From contig NC_058143.1 in the NCBI RefSeq assembly GCF_011075055.1, positions 10,555,057 to 10,619,056 on the forward strand: a stretch of 64,000 nucleotides of DNA, given 5' to 3'. The position numbers and the translations under genes were made by a program. The first letter of the stretch is position 1. Each line of letters begins with the position of its first letter. Below are positions 48,801 through 60,836 of this stretch, in pieces. This DNA comes from Mangifera indica. Lineage: Eukaryota > Streptophyta > Magnoliopsida > Sapindales > Anacardiaceae. The notes under the pieces were generated by a model, which did no database searches, was not told the origin of the DNA, and saw nothing but the letters and a program-made list of their open reading frames with translations.

Positions 48801-51360
48801 TCAACTCTCTCAATCTCAATCATTGTCAATCAATTTTTAATTTTGTCCAACTACTTTGTTGTAATTTGTTTTTACAGTTTTGTCAATTATCATTTTTTTC
48901 ATTCAATACAAATGGATCCAAGCTCACATTAGTTCAATCCTTTTAAATATTTTTTAATGATGAAACTTAACATATTTTCGATGAAGAATCTCAAACATGG
49001 CATGTTAAGTTACAACACTACCAGTGGGTAGGGTTGGATTTGAACCGAGTTAGCTCGAACTTCAAAGCCAACTCGGTTCGATTCAAATTTGTTTATTTCG
49101 AATATCAATCGAGTTCAAATTAAGAAGTTTGGCTCGTTTTAAAATCGAGTTGAACTTGAACTATAGAAAGTTCAGGTCAGTTTGGCTTGTGAGCTAGGTG
49201 GATGGCTTGATTTCATTCGAACTTGACTTGTGACTCAATTCAAATTATGTTAAATAATTGTTAAATGACATCATTTTGTCAATAAGCCATAAATTTGAGC
49301 CACATATTCAAGCTATAAATTTGCACCAAACTCAAACCACCCTTAATGTTGACTCTACGAAGATATTTTTTATTCGAATTGAACTCGAGCCAAGGGGTCT
49401 TTAGACTTGGCTTGATTCGTATCCACCTCTACCTATGGGAGAAAAAAAGAGAATTGAAATCGATGATGTGGGAACACTTCAATAAAATCAAAGAAATCAT
49501 TGGTGATAAATTAATTCAATAGACAACATGCAAATATTGTGATTCATGTCTAAAATGTACTAGTTCAGACAACACTAGTCATTTCTGTCACCATATTAAT
49601 TAAAATTGTAAACAAATGTTGCATTACTTGAGAGGGTAGTAACAAATTGTCTTTACAAGATCACGATCAATTAGTAGATTTACTACATGTAATCTGGCAG
49701 TTTAGCCGCTGGAGAAATGACAAACTTCATATACAGTCAATTGAAAATACATGAGTACATGATCAAGTACGTTGTCGATTCTGATCAACCTTTTGCTTAC
49801 GTTGACAATAAAATATTATAATGGATTATACAAAATAATGTTTAGCTAGCATTTAAAAGAGTTCTTGTGTCTACACTTTGAGTTAACATTGTTATAAAAT
49901 ATGAATTAATGAAATTAAAAATTATAAAAGAACTACTTAATTTTGATAGTGTTATTTTTATTACTTCCTATTTATGTACAACTAGTAAAGAGGACTCAGA
50001 ATACATCTGGTCCATTACATGAATTCTAATTGATAGGTATACAAAAAAGTTATTCTGTTTAGGACATTAGGACATCCTCATTTTGGTGTCATAATTTATC
50101 AAACATTAGCAAACGTTTTTTAAGAATATAAAATAAATAAATCTATTTTTTCAATTACATTTGATAATACCAAAAAAATGATAAAATAGTCAAGTTAATG
50201 ATGAATCATTTAATTTACCATTTGGTTTCTAACTATTTCATATTAGGTGTGTATGTCATAGTAGAAATTTATTATTGCAAGATTGTATAAGTTTGGCAAA
50301 ACATCACAAGTACAATTAGACGTGTCATCACTTATATTTGCAAATCTCTAGCACGTATACGAACATACCATAAAATGTGTAGACAAATGGGCTTAAAATG
50401 TAAAAAAATAAACTTAATGTTAAAACTAGATGAAATTTATCATATCTTATAGTGAAATTATGTGAAAGATATGAAACTGTTATAACACAATTTTTTAATA
50501 CACAACTGAAAGATTCTAAAAATCCATTTTTTTTAACCACGTATGATTAAGACATGACCAATATTATAATAAACATGTTAGAGCCCCTTAAAATGGCCAC
50601 TAATCGATGGTCAGTTGTTTACTGTCCCATTAGTTGTTTAATTTTATATTCTATGGTAGACATTAGTGTTGTTTTTAAAGAATATAAATTTCATGATGTT
50701 TTTAGAGAAATTGCAAAACAGATAGAGGATAAATTTAAGAAATATTAGAAAGAAATACTTTTACTATATGTTGTAGCTATCATTCTAAACCCTAAGACAA
50801 AATTATTAGGTGTACAAAATTTATTAGAAGTTATAAGTGAGAATTTATTAAAACCTTTACCTTATAAAATAGATGATATACAAGAATTTTTACTTGAATG
50901 TTTATGAAATTAAATATGAAAAAAGTTCACAGACTTTCGAACCGCATGTAAGTTTAGGTGGCTGGTCTAAAGGTAAGCCATGTTTGTGGTCTATCCTATG
51001 CAAATTAAGGTAAGCAGTAAGTAGGTGAAGTTCCAATCATAGTGAGTTTTATAATTTTATTAATATTGATCATTTTCCTAAACTTATAAATCAAGAAGGT
51101 GACTCTTTTGATGTTTTGACACAATAGAGAGAGCACATCAAAGCACTTGTTATGTGCTTTCTGTCAAGACATATGATTTACTAACATCTCTAATACCTAC
51201 TGTAGTAACAAAATCAACTTTCATTGTAAATGGATGCATGTTGAATGATAGACAATCTAACTTATACTCTGATATAGTTGAGGTGATAATATATATGAAA
51301 GATTTGGTGACTATGAAATTCAAATTGTATACTCAGGTAGTGAAGGATATTTTTGACTAG
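48574..51360 (+). pseudogene. hAT-family transposase pseudogene
   Basis: Plus strand. A likely original start is ATGGATCCAAGCTCAC at about 48911 (MDPSSH then stop). After removing the MITE at 49029-49431, a BED-type zinc finger follows: KKRELKSMMWEHFNKI and CKYCDSCLKC (about 49450-49620). Further hAT blocks, all with stops: GEMTNFIYSQLKIHEYMI (about 49710), LKELLNFDSVIFITSYL (about 49930), MLEPLKMATNRWSV (50575), FREIAKQIEDKFKKY (50700), and the C-terminal dimerisation block VVTKSTFIVNGCMLNDRQSN (51195-51255, usually ASESAFS.GGRVLDDRRSS). The order and motifs are those of hAT transposases. Multiple stops and frameshifts make it inactive. The 5' end may be near 48574; the 3' end was not located. 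Confidence 0.85.
49021..49439. mobile_element. hAT-type MITE inserted in the hAT transposase pseudogene
   Basis: Element 49029-49431 (403 bp). It starts TAGGGTTGGATTTGAACCGA and ends CTTGATTCGTATCCACCTCTA without its last base counted in the repeat; the ends are inverted repeats. Flanks CCAGTGGG and CCTATGGG agree at 6 of 8 positions. The interior is rich in TCGAACTTGAACTC-type repeats. It belongs to the same broad TIR family as the promoter MITEs. Confidence 0.75.
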
Positions 51361-51439
51361 TTTAAAAACTTGGATGTCAAAGATGAATGAAATTATATAG
51401 ATTAGAATTGGAACTTGTATAATTGAGTTCTTAGTAATA

Positions 51440-52300
51440 AAATATGTTTAATTATTAAGAGTCATTTAATAAGAGACTTAGTTAATCCATTTTGAGTATA
51501 GACATGTAAGACTGGATGTTCAACATCAATCCTCATAAACATATAGTAATTATCAAATGTCTTGAATGTAAATTCACTAACATTATATAGTCATATTGAC
51601 TTGATTGAATAATTTGATAAATGTGTCTTTAACTTGATAATTTGAGTTAATAGTTTAGCAAAGACAATATTTCAAGTTGGTAATAAACAAACATGCGACC
51701 AATGTGCAGATGCATCAATTAAGACCATGAAATAACAAAACAACTGTCCACATGTATCTCTTTGAACCCTTTTATGTGAATGATGAGAATTTAACTCTAA
51801 CTTTGGAGGAAGATAGTTTGATTATTAATTTGCCTTGTTAACAGATGGTGTAAAATTTTTCATTGGACAATAAAATCTTGTGATTCTTTAATGCATGTCT
51901 ATGCAAATTTTCAACAATTCTATGCATAATTATAGATCTTGGATGACTTAGACGGTTATACCAAAGCATAAAAATCTTTGGATAAGAGAATTTCTAATTC
52001 GATATTGCATAAGTTTCAATTGCCTTTATGATTGTATAATTAGTTATAATATACACAAAATAGTAGAAAGAAGGAGAACATTATAATAAAACACAAAATA
52101 ATATTTATGACTCCAAAATAAGGATATATACTGGATTTTAATTATGAAAATTTTGGGCATTCACGTCACTTGTTAAATGACCCATGTTTTATTCTTGAAA
52201 GAAGTTTTGAAACATCAAGATTCATTTAATCAACAAGACTTAAACAAATTTTATTTTATTTTTATGGATGCTTAATATAAATGTAACCTCTCCTAACTAT
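51440..52300 (-). mobile_element. Ty1/copia integrase relic (lineage differs from the others here)
   Basis: Minus strand. From about 52060 down: a GAG-pre-integrase-like stretch (KFSYPKIFMLWYNRLSHPRS), then KGSKRYMWTVVLLFHGLN and VACLFITNLKYCL, and at about 51590-51490 SEFTFKTFDNYYMFM..VEHPVLHVYTQNGL. This matches the copia lineage whose integrase normally reads RWSHVCLLSTRN and VEHPVAHVHTQNG. Heavily mutated, no open frame. Sequence at 52100-52300 may be more of the same element. Confidence 0.7.
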
Positions 52301-52379
52301 TGGGTGTGTTACAGAAAAACGACATGAGTTCCCCTATTTTAGAGGGCCGGGGGAATATTTTCTCTTTTTAATTATGCCT

Positions 52380-54585
52380 TGTAACACTCCCAATTAACAA
52401 TTCTTACAAACCAGTCCTACCAATCGACTGAATTTTTATCACATAATCATAATAAATAAAATAAATACATAATAATAACCATCATAAAGATTATCACCCA
52501 CAGAAACTTTATAATCGATTTTTATAACTAGCCATATATATATATATAGATATAGCTATACACAAGCACATATATATATATAAGAAACAAAATGTATACA
52601 TATCCACCAATATCTACATCAAGTATATGTATATATATGCATATATTCACATATACATCAAAACATACAAATCAACAACAATATGGTGCCTTCATCCCTC
52701 AGCCTCATGTCTCATTAGTGCTCCCCGGGAACCTTTGCTGTATTTCTTTACCTGTAAAATATTAAATTAAACGGAGTAAGCGACTATGGCTCAGTAAGAA
52801 AATCATACTCAACACTTAAAGCATTTTATACCAGTACTAATCTTTTCCATACTCAGCGTGTCTGAGCTATTTACAACAACATAATTGACACAGAACACGC
52901 ATTTAACACGTATCATAATTCTTTTCTTTCACACATTTATTCATTTTCTTACTATACAGATATGATTCACTCGTTATGATTTATGCATGTATGAGTGTCA
53001 TGACATTTCTATTTTTTGATCGTACATCTTTCTCAACTTTTTATTAGCCACACAGGCTTGTATGCATAATTCTAATGCAAATGACTTTCATAAAATATTT
53101 ACTAATTTGTTTCTCTCTCTTTCTCATTGACTGGTCTAGACTACATATGACAGTACTTGCAGTCATCATACAAAGTACAATTCTCTCTTACACGCATATA
53201 TATTTTTTTTCTTTGCTGTCCACACAGTACAGCTAATATTTTTCTTTGTCGTCCACACAGTACAACTGATATTTTTCTTTTGTTGTCCACACAGTACAAC
53301 TGATATTTTTTCTTTGATGTCCACACAGTACAGCTGATATTTTTCTTTGCTGTCCACACAGTACAACCAATTATTTTCTTTGCTGTCCACACAGTACAGC
53401 TCACGTGTAAGGATTTTAAGTATGTTTTCTGCTTTCCTGTATCATATGCGTCATTATAAAACCAAAAAACACTTGTTTTTCATTTTCTGAAAGCATGCAT
53501 GACTTAGAAAATATTTTTCCTCTTTCTTTATATATATATATTTTTTTCTAAATCATGCATATGCTATGATTTCTCATGTATGCATATATAATCATAATAT
53601 GAAATATGCTCATTCATTGTTTTCTCTTATTCTTTTCATTCCTTATCAAATATCATATTCTCCTCTCATGCATTTATATATCTCATACATTTAATTAATT
53701 TCAAAATATACAATGTAGGCTTAATATAAGGGTTATCACACATTTTATGCACATAATTAAGCAAAATTAACCTATATCACATAAAATGATATTTTGGCCC
53801 TTATGGCCAAAATTACCTTTTTACCCTTATGGCCAAAAATTACATCATGAATCCTAATGAATTTCTTTATCCTTTTAAGCATAAATCACCTTAATTCTAA
53901 TACCTTACACACTTATATAAGTAAAGGTTATTTAAATAACCTAACTCAAATTTACTTCAAGTATGTAAAGTATGAAATTCTTACCTTTTATTTGCTAAAT
54001 AGATGATTTAAGCTTATTCACCTTCTTTTCTTCTTTCTGGCAACTTTAATCAACCAAAAATATGATCATCCATCAAAATCCTAAACTTGACATATCTTAA
54101 AAATTAAATTTCTTACCTTAGAACTGATCAGAATTGACAGATCTACACTTTTTATAACTAGAGCCTTTGGAAATTAGGTGGTTTAGCTAGGTTTTTTTTT
54201 GGTGAATTTTGGTTAAGGGAAAATGCTTAGCTAAAATCATGGAGTTCTCGGCAAAAATGAAGAAGGAAATGAATAGGCTTAAGTTTATAAGCCTTTTGGA
54301 CCATTTTGCCCTTAACCTTTTCCATAAATTACTATTATATCCTTAGCCAATTACCAAAAACCCTTAGCACCACCATATAATTTCAAGTGTGCCCTTCAAT
54401 TTTAATTCCCACTTTGTCCCTTGAATCTTTATAAAATGACCATTTTACCCCTTTTAAAAAATATTGCTCATTTAGTAGTTTTCTATAATTCTTTTGCAAT
54501 TTCTTTACACAAAAAATTATAAAATCAACTCTAGGGGTAATTTTGGAAGTGGAGTTTACTGACACACCTGAATTCGGATGTTACA
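52380..54585. mobile_element. Ty3/gypsy-type LTR, apparently solo
   Basis: It starts TGTAACACTCCCAATTAAC and ends GGATGTTACA, the complementary LTR ends common in plant chromoviruses. About 2.2 kb. The middle has CTATGGCTCAGTAAGAAAAT (52784), and GACCATTTTGCCCTTAA/CCCTTATGGCCAAA strings usual for such LTRs. No primer-binding site or coding follows. The adjacent 5 bp (TGCCT and ATAAA) do not match, so this may be a truncated or rearranged copy rather than a clean solo LTR. Confidence 0.65.
53211..53403. repeat. Six-copy minisatellite, 33-35 bp units
   Basis: Units start at 53211, 53244, 53277, 53312, 53345 and 53378. Every unit contains GTCCACACAGTACA; between them lie TGATATTTTTCTTTG-type spacers. 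Four of five intervals are 33 bp, a multiple of three, so two overlapping minus-strand open frames (53141-53404, 53166-53390) arise with repeats such as SCTVWTAKKN. These are by-products, not genes. Confidence 0.93.
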
Positions 54586-55295
54586 ATAAATCCACCCAAT
54601 GTTTATGCATATGATAAGTACGTAACCAATGACATTTATGACCACATATACTATTTTGTGATTTACTTTACATTATTATTTATTTTGTTTCAATCTTATT
54701 CTACTTTTAGTGGTATGACTAAGATTTTCTATTATAGCTATCTTCAGATAAAAAATTATTTTATTTAAGATTTGATAACTACTTCTGGTTGTCACGTTCA
54801 CTTTAGGGAGTGATGTAGTTCTTGCGAAATGAGTTGATGATTTTTCATTAATGAGAAAATATAATATTAATTTAGAATTTCTTTTCCCGATATTGTTACT
54901 ATATAAGCATATTATTAGAAAAGAATGAAAGGTAGAGAATATTTTTTGTTCCATATTACCCCAATCAGGGAAAGATTCTAAACATTAGAGAGTTGTACTA
55001 AATTACAAAGCCATTAGGAGTATTATTGAATCAGATGTTCAAATTTATCTTTCAAATTTTTCCACGAATCTAATGGATTTATCATTATATCCATATATTC
55101 AGCTTACAATCCTTCGGGGATATGATGCGGGTAAAATAATGGCCTTAGATGTATCTTTCTAAAACATTTTATTTAATTACTTTTTCAAGGCTAATATATT
55201 CAAGGTAGAGAATCGTGTCAAAGTCTATTTAATATTATCCACCTAATTTTAAGAACTTCAAATTCAAATATTGTTCATATTCACAAAACTTTTGG
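54586..55295. other. Unassigned AT-rich segment
   Basis: No recognisable coding sequence or repeat edges. The 92-codon minus-strand frame at 54676-54954 has no domain I know. A ~47-bp stretch at 55253-55299 is repeated after the MITE at 55502-55548 (AACTTCA..TTCATATT[CT]ACAAAACTTTT). Confidence 0.35.
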
Positions 55296-55475
55296 TTTTG
55301 TAGTAGGGATGGCAACGGGGAAGAGTGGGGAGGATCTCAATCCCCGGCCCATCCCCGATTATGGGGATTCTTTTCATCTCCATCTCCGTCTCTATCGGGG
55401 AATCCTTTCCTCGTTAGGGTTGGGGAGGGTCGGGGCTCCTAAAATCGGGTCCAAATTGTCATCCCTATTTTGTAG
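55296..55475. mobile_element. Small hAT MITE with perfect 8-bp target duplication
   Basis: Element 55304-55467 (164 bp), GC-rich against its surroundings. It begins TAGGGATGGCAACGGGG and ends CCAAATTGTCATCCCTA, inverted repeats of TAGGGATG[GA]CAA. Both sides carry TTTTGTAG (55296-55303 and 55468-55475). The interior is a run of CCCCGATTATGGGGATTC-like blocks. The open frame at 55309-55500 comes from this element and is not a gene. Confidence 0.92.
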
Positions 55476-56789
55476 AGAATATAGTGAGATCAATGTTTGA
55501 AACTTCAGGTTTAAATATTTTTCATATTTACAAAACTTTTGATTTTGTAATTAGTACTCAAAATATTATAAAGTATGTAAAACTTCAATTCTAATGATAT
55601 TTCGAACTTCAAGTCCATCTTTTTCACAACTTCAGGTTGCAAAAAAATATAGTTATTATAAAATAAATAAATATTTTGATGAAATTTAAGATTTTGACCT
55701 CATATATATATATATATATTTATTTATTCTCACAATTTTGTAAACTTTAGATTGCAAATCGGATATAATTATTATACTATAAATATATATTCAAATGACA
55801 TTTAGGTTGCAAATGAGATACAATTACAATTTGTATTTACAAATATGAAACAATTATAAAAATTGATATAACTACAGTTTGTTTTTCGTAAATGAAAAAT
55901 AAATATAATGGAAAGATTAAACAAAATAATAATAATAATTAAAAACAATAATGGTTTGTATTTTGTAAATTGGACAATATTATAATTGAGATATCTATAG
56001 TTGTATTATACAAATATGATAATAATATAATTGAAAGATAACTAATATTAAAATATACTTGAATGAATTATATTGATAATATGCTATAAATTATTGAAAA
56101 AAGAAAGACGAAACAAAGATGAAAATATTTGACTCAGAAACGGAACACAAAACGGAACACAACAGAAAGGGGAGAGTTTATATAGCCTGGGGAAATTGAG
56201 AAAGTGAATATGTGGTGTTTTTAAAATTAGTGTAGGAAAATGCTGTTGACTCTGAAAACAGTTGGAAAATATTTTTCTTAATGTAATTAATGTGTCTTAA
56301 AAGTTATAATTAGGCTTAAAAGTTACATGTGCAAACAAAGCAGTGATATGACACGTAGTTTTAATGTAATTAATGTGTCTAATCATGAAATTAAAGTAGT
56401 ATTGACCCTTCTTTTCACAAAATCAAAGTGCTTTTCACCAAATCACATTATTGGCTTGTCATTAATTATTTAATCATGATTGGTTCCATCCCATTGAAGG
56501 GCAATGAAACTCAACATAGACTTGAAAACCAGCTTGTTTTCTTATTAAGGCATAAATTTGTCTCCGGTCTACTGATTTCATGAGTTTTTGGACGTTATAA
56601 TGCTATGGATAAAAGCAGAGGTAGATTGAGATGAATTGGTTCTAAATAAAGATTTATTTATGTTTAATTTAAATTTTAAATAATTAATTTAAACTTACTT
56701 AAATTTAAAATTTATTTGATTTAAACTGTGCTCGGATCTCATCTTCCTTCCACTAGCTTTTTTTTTTTCCCTTTCCTAAAGGAGAAAAA
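55476..56789. other. Unassigned AT-rich intergenic sequence
   Basis: Contains TA microsatellite (about 55703-55720), repeated AAATTGG/ATATGATAAT motifs with TAATTG..GATAT[AC] spacing (55740-56060), and nothing coding. A short T-rich tract at 56757-56770 precedes the start of the duplicated segment. Confidence 0.35.
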
Positions 56790-57253
56790 ACAAAAAGGAG
56801 AATGATAGAGGTGAAAATCTAAACAAAACACTACTGAGTACTATATCGTTCTCATACTATGTAAAAATAAGTGAGAACACTGTAAATATAATATTTCAAT
56901 CATTAGGTAGAATCACGTAAAAATTAAAGTTTCTCATTTTTTTCTCTAACCCATTTTCATTCATTTTCCTATATATTTTTATACATATGTAGCATACTTA
57001 CCTAAGTTTTCTCATACTTTCATTATTGTTACTATAACTTATTTAACGTAAAACTCTAAATTACAATATCAATTGGTGACGAGAAATTGTATCTAACTGA
57101 AATCTAATTTAAATTCATCATCTTGTTAATGGCATGGATTTTCATGCTTATTGGCTCACATGATTTGCTGTGAATTTTAAAAAACAATCTATAAATATTA
57201 TGACAATGGGTTGATGTAGTGTATATGTCCATTTTCGATTTAGAAATTTACAC

Positions 57254-57740
57254 TTAGGAAGTGTTTGATTTAAGATAGTAAAACATTATTCTAGTAATAT
57301 ATCTTTTATTATTTATATTACTTTATTTGATTTATAGATAATATAAAATTATAATAATTTTTTATTATCTATAGTGATATAGCATATAATATAAGAGGAA
57401 ATCTTATTATTACATCTACCTTAAATATTAACATATTAATAAGGTAATTTTGATTTTGTTATAATTATATTTTTACTTATTAATTTTCTTGAATAAAAAT
57501 AACTTCATTTTTAATTAATATAACAAATAACATAAAAATATTTTAAAATAATTATATTCAAGGGTACTTAAGTAAAATAATATATTATTATTATTTTATT
57601 TTCTGTAACCAAACACAATAATTATCTATATCTATCAATTTTTAGTAAATTTTATCAAATATATTAATAATTTTTAATCAATAATTTTTTAAGTAATCTA
57701 TATTAAATATAAAATATTGCTAGAAGCAAATGCACCCTTA
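57254..57740. mobile_element. PIF/Harbinger-like MITE, 3-bp TTA duplication
   Basis: Element 57257-57737 (481 bp), very AT-rich. It begins GGAAGTGTTTGATTT and ends AAGCAAATGCACCC, imperfect inverted repeats; flanked by TTA on both sides (57254-57256, 57738-57740). The corresponding place in copy 1 (GCACTTCAGTGTAAT at about 34702) has no insert. Tourist-type assignment rests on the 3-bp duplication and the GTGTTTG-type end. Confidence 0.65.
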
Positions 57741-58069
57741 GTGTAATATATATTATATTAATTCATGAAAATATATAACAAAAATTTTTAGCTAAAGTTA
57801 ATGAAAAAAAATATTAATTTATGAAAATTTAATATTATGTGTAGTTTTTCAATAACAAAGTTGACGTGCAAAATGTTTTTATTGGTCACAGGTTTGTTAG
57901 TGGGACGGATTTAACTTGGTTTTACAATTTAATTTGAATGAGTTGGTTTTGACTTCAGCTCCAGTTCGTCAACTTGTTGGATCAAAATAGATTTTCTTTG
58001 TTTATCTGGTGATATTATTTATCTTACTAATAATATTGTTGATAGTATTCAATTCGAGCTCAAACTTCA

Positions 58070-59625
58070 CTATAGCAAAAACAATATTTTCTGACATTTT
58101 TTTAAACCACAAAAAAATTTGATAAGTCAAAAAATTAATAACTTATTGTAACATTTATTACAATTGATGCAATAAGAATATTTGGTGGTATTTTTGTTGT
58201 GACATTTATATTAAAAGTCACTGAAATAATATTTACTTATTATATTAATTTAAAATTGGTATATTGACATATATTTTTGCCTTTTTTTATATAATTATCA
58301 TTGAATAATAGAGATAAAGTTTTGATTTGATTTATCAAGAGATATTGTTTTAAGAAGAAAATTATTTCTTTTTTTGTTTCTTAAGAGAAATTGTATAAGG
58401 GAGAAAAATTATTGCTTCAAGAAGAGGACTGAGAGATTCCAATAAAGTTTAATTTTTTCATTAACCAGGTAATTTATTATATTAAAAATGATATTTTGTC
58501 ATGATTTATTCAATTGGTTTCGGATTAATTTTAATAAAAAATTTTACTTTTTTATTTTATAAGTTTGATTGATTCCACAAATTTTAGAGTTTTGTATAAG
58601 TTTCAATTGATTAAACTTTCTATTTTTTAAAGTATGAGTTTCAATTTTATATAACATTTCTATATTTTAAAATATTTCTTCTATTAATTGAGAATATTTC
58701 TATTATCGTTTTTATTTTGAGGAAATGTTGTGGTTTTGCAGATTTTTAGTACTGATTTTCTTTTACATATTAAATCAAATAGTTTGTTGGTATACATCGC
58801 TGGTAGCTTGTTTGATGACTCTTTTTACTTTTATTTTGTTGATTTTTGTTTGATTTTAATTATTTTTTCTTTTCTAATTGTTTTTTAATCTAAATTTCCA
58901 TATTTTGAAGATATTTATGTTTTCTGAAATGCTTGATATTGTTTTAAATTGATATATGGTTTTTTATTTAGAAATTTTTAGGTTATAAAATGAATTAATT
59001 TGTTTTAATCAATTTCTTTTCTAATTTGTTCTAATATCATTTTTTCAATTTCTTCTTAGAGTTTATTAAGATTGAAAGTAATGAAGGCTTTTTTCTTTTT
59101 TTGTTAATTCATATACTTTTGTATATAAATTTTGATTAACTAGTTAAATATATGTTTTGGAAGAACATAAACTTATACTTCTTATATTGTGTAATTTTGT
59201 TATTTATAATGAAAATAGGAAATATAAATTTTAATTAAGTGAATAATAGTTTATATATCTATTTCTCTATATATTGTGTATTACAATTTGTCAACAATTA
59301 AAATGGCATAAACATATATTAATGACAAAAAATATTTTCCAAGAGTATAATAAATGTCATAGTAATTTATTTATTAAATTATTTGAAACTTTTGTGACTT
59401 TTGTAATTGTCACTATAAAAATATTATTTAATGAAAAGATGGTAAATTTTAGTATAAAGTATGTTCAAGGAAAAAATAACATTGTTGATTAGCTTTTAGT
59501 GATAATTATTTTATGTTTATACTGGCATTGTAAATAATTACCAACCACTAAAACTTATGGCAACACAACATTCAACATCATTTATTCAAATGTTGGTAAA
59601 AATTATAGCGACATTTATAAATATC
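58070..59625. mobile_element. CACTA-like insertion, right end not found
   Basis: It interrupts sequence that is continuous in copy 1 (around 35085-35110). The left end reads CACTATAGCAAAAACAATAT, like CACTA terminal repeats, with subterminal AAATGTCA/TGACATTTAT motifs; near the right limit similar motifs occur in ATTATAGCGACATTTATAAA, but no inverted terminus is seen, so the right end is probably lost. The interior has a leader-like stretch with an AACCAGGTAATTT splice-like site (58464) and no transposase. The 72-codon open frame at 59274-59492 is not recognised. Confidence 0.5.
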
Positions 59626-60552
59626 CCAAGCCCGAGTCAAATCCATTAGTTTCAAATCCAATTTCAATTTATTCCTACCTATGATCATAAAATTATCTCC
59701 ATCAAGCCATGTTCTAGACAGAAATGTCGTAGTTTGTTTTCCTGCAAATTAATTAAGATTCATGAATATGGACGAAACGAAAATCCAGGAAACCTAACAA
59801 TCTCCACACCTTTTAGACCATTCTTTAGATGAATCATCGTTGGTAACGTAGAGTATCATCTTTCATTTACTCCCTTTTTTTCCTTTTTAGTATGATCTGA
59901 AGATTCTTTTGTGGCTACAATTGCTTAGATAAAGGTGGATTTGGTCTGAACTGGTTCATTTAGAATGAGTTGTTTTTCAATTGGAGCTTTAATTTGATAA
60001 TTTGACTTTTGATTTATTCTTTTATCTATTTGATAATATTATTCATTCTATCAGTGACACTTTCACATTTCTAACAATATTGTCCATCCCACTAATGGCC
60101 CTTTGATGACACACAGGATTCTCCGTTGATGTGTGCTCAGATATGAGCTTTGAAAAGTTCATGGTTAGTAGTAGTTCCAGAATAAGGTGGATATGTTCTC
60201 CTTAGGCATTAACTACCTTGAATCGCGTAGGCATTGAGCTTCTTCCTAAAGCAAACATACGCCAAGAACTTAACATTATTACGGAAAACATAGTTCAACC
60301 ATTTGTGTTTTTCAACTCAATAATACAACCTCTATTCCAGGGGCTGGAATAGTTTTCATGCATTTGTATAAATCCCACGTTTAGTAAGAATTAAGAGCAA
60401 AAGGTGTAATCTCACTCGTTAATTTGCATGTTATAAAATATGAAACAGTATGAAAGAAAAAACCTGTCCACATGCCTATGCAGATGGTTGAAAAGTATAT
60501 ACATTTGTTCAAAAAGTTGAACATAAAGGCAACGTTTTAATTTGCTTTTTCA

Positions 60553-60836
60553 CATGTTTGTAGAGTGGATCCAGTTCAAACTTGCTCGGCTCAAACAAAC
60601 CGATTTCAAACTAAACTTTTTATTCGAAAGTTTCACTCAAGATCATCTCATTTGTTTATCTGATGACATTGTTTATTTTGCCTATAACAATATTCATTCT
60701 TTTAACTGCAATATTCACCTCATAGATAAACTTTTGATGACATTGCACCAATTCGAACAAACTCGAGTTAAGTATTATAGATTTGATCTAAGCTTGACTC
60801 AATTCGGCTCAAATCAAATTCACCTCTACATGTTTG
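60553..60836. mobile_element. hAT-type MITE in promoter of gene 2
   Basis: Element 60561-60828 (268 bp), beginning TAGAGTGGATCCAGTTCAAA and ending AAATTCACCTCTA, with perfect CATGTTTG duplications at 60553-60560 and 60829-60836. It is the same insertion as 37770-38041: same place, same duplication, similar length. A 114-codon open frame across it (60542-60886) is not a gene. Confidence 0.88.

Noticed and set aside
53211..53403. CRISPR-like array
   Set aside because: Regularly spaced repeats, but the spacers are as alike as the repeats and the sequence lies in a plant LTR; it is a minisatellite.
53141..53404. Repeat protein encoded by two overlapping minus-strand frames
   Set aside because: The frames exist only because the minisatellite unit is 33 bp; composition and context give no sign of a gene.
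55309..55500. Open frame in the GC-rich block
   Set aside because: The block is a MITE with TIRs and an 8-bp duplication; the frame crosses its right end.
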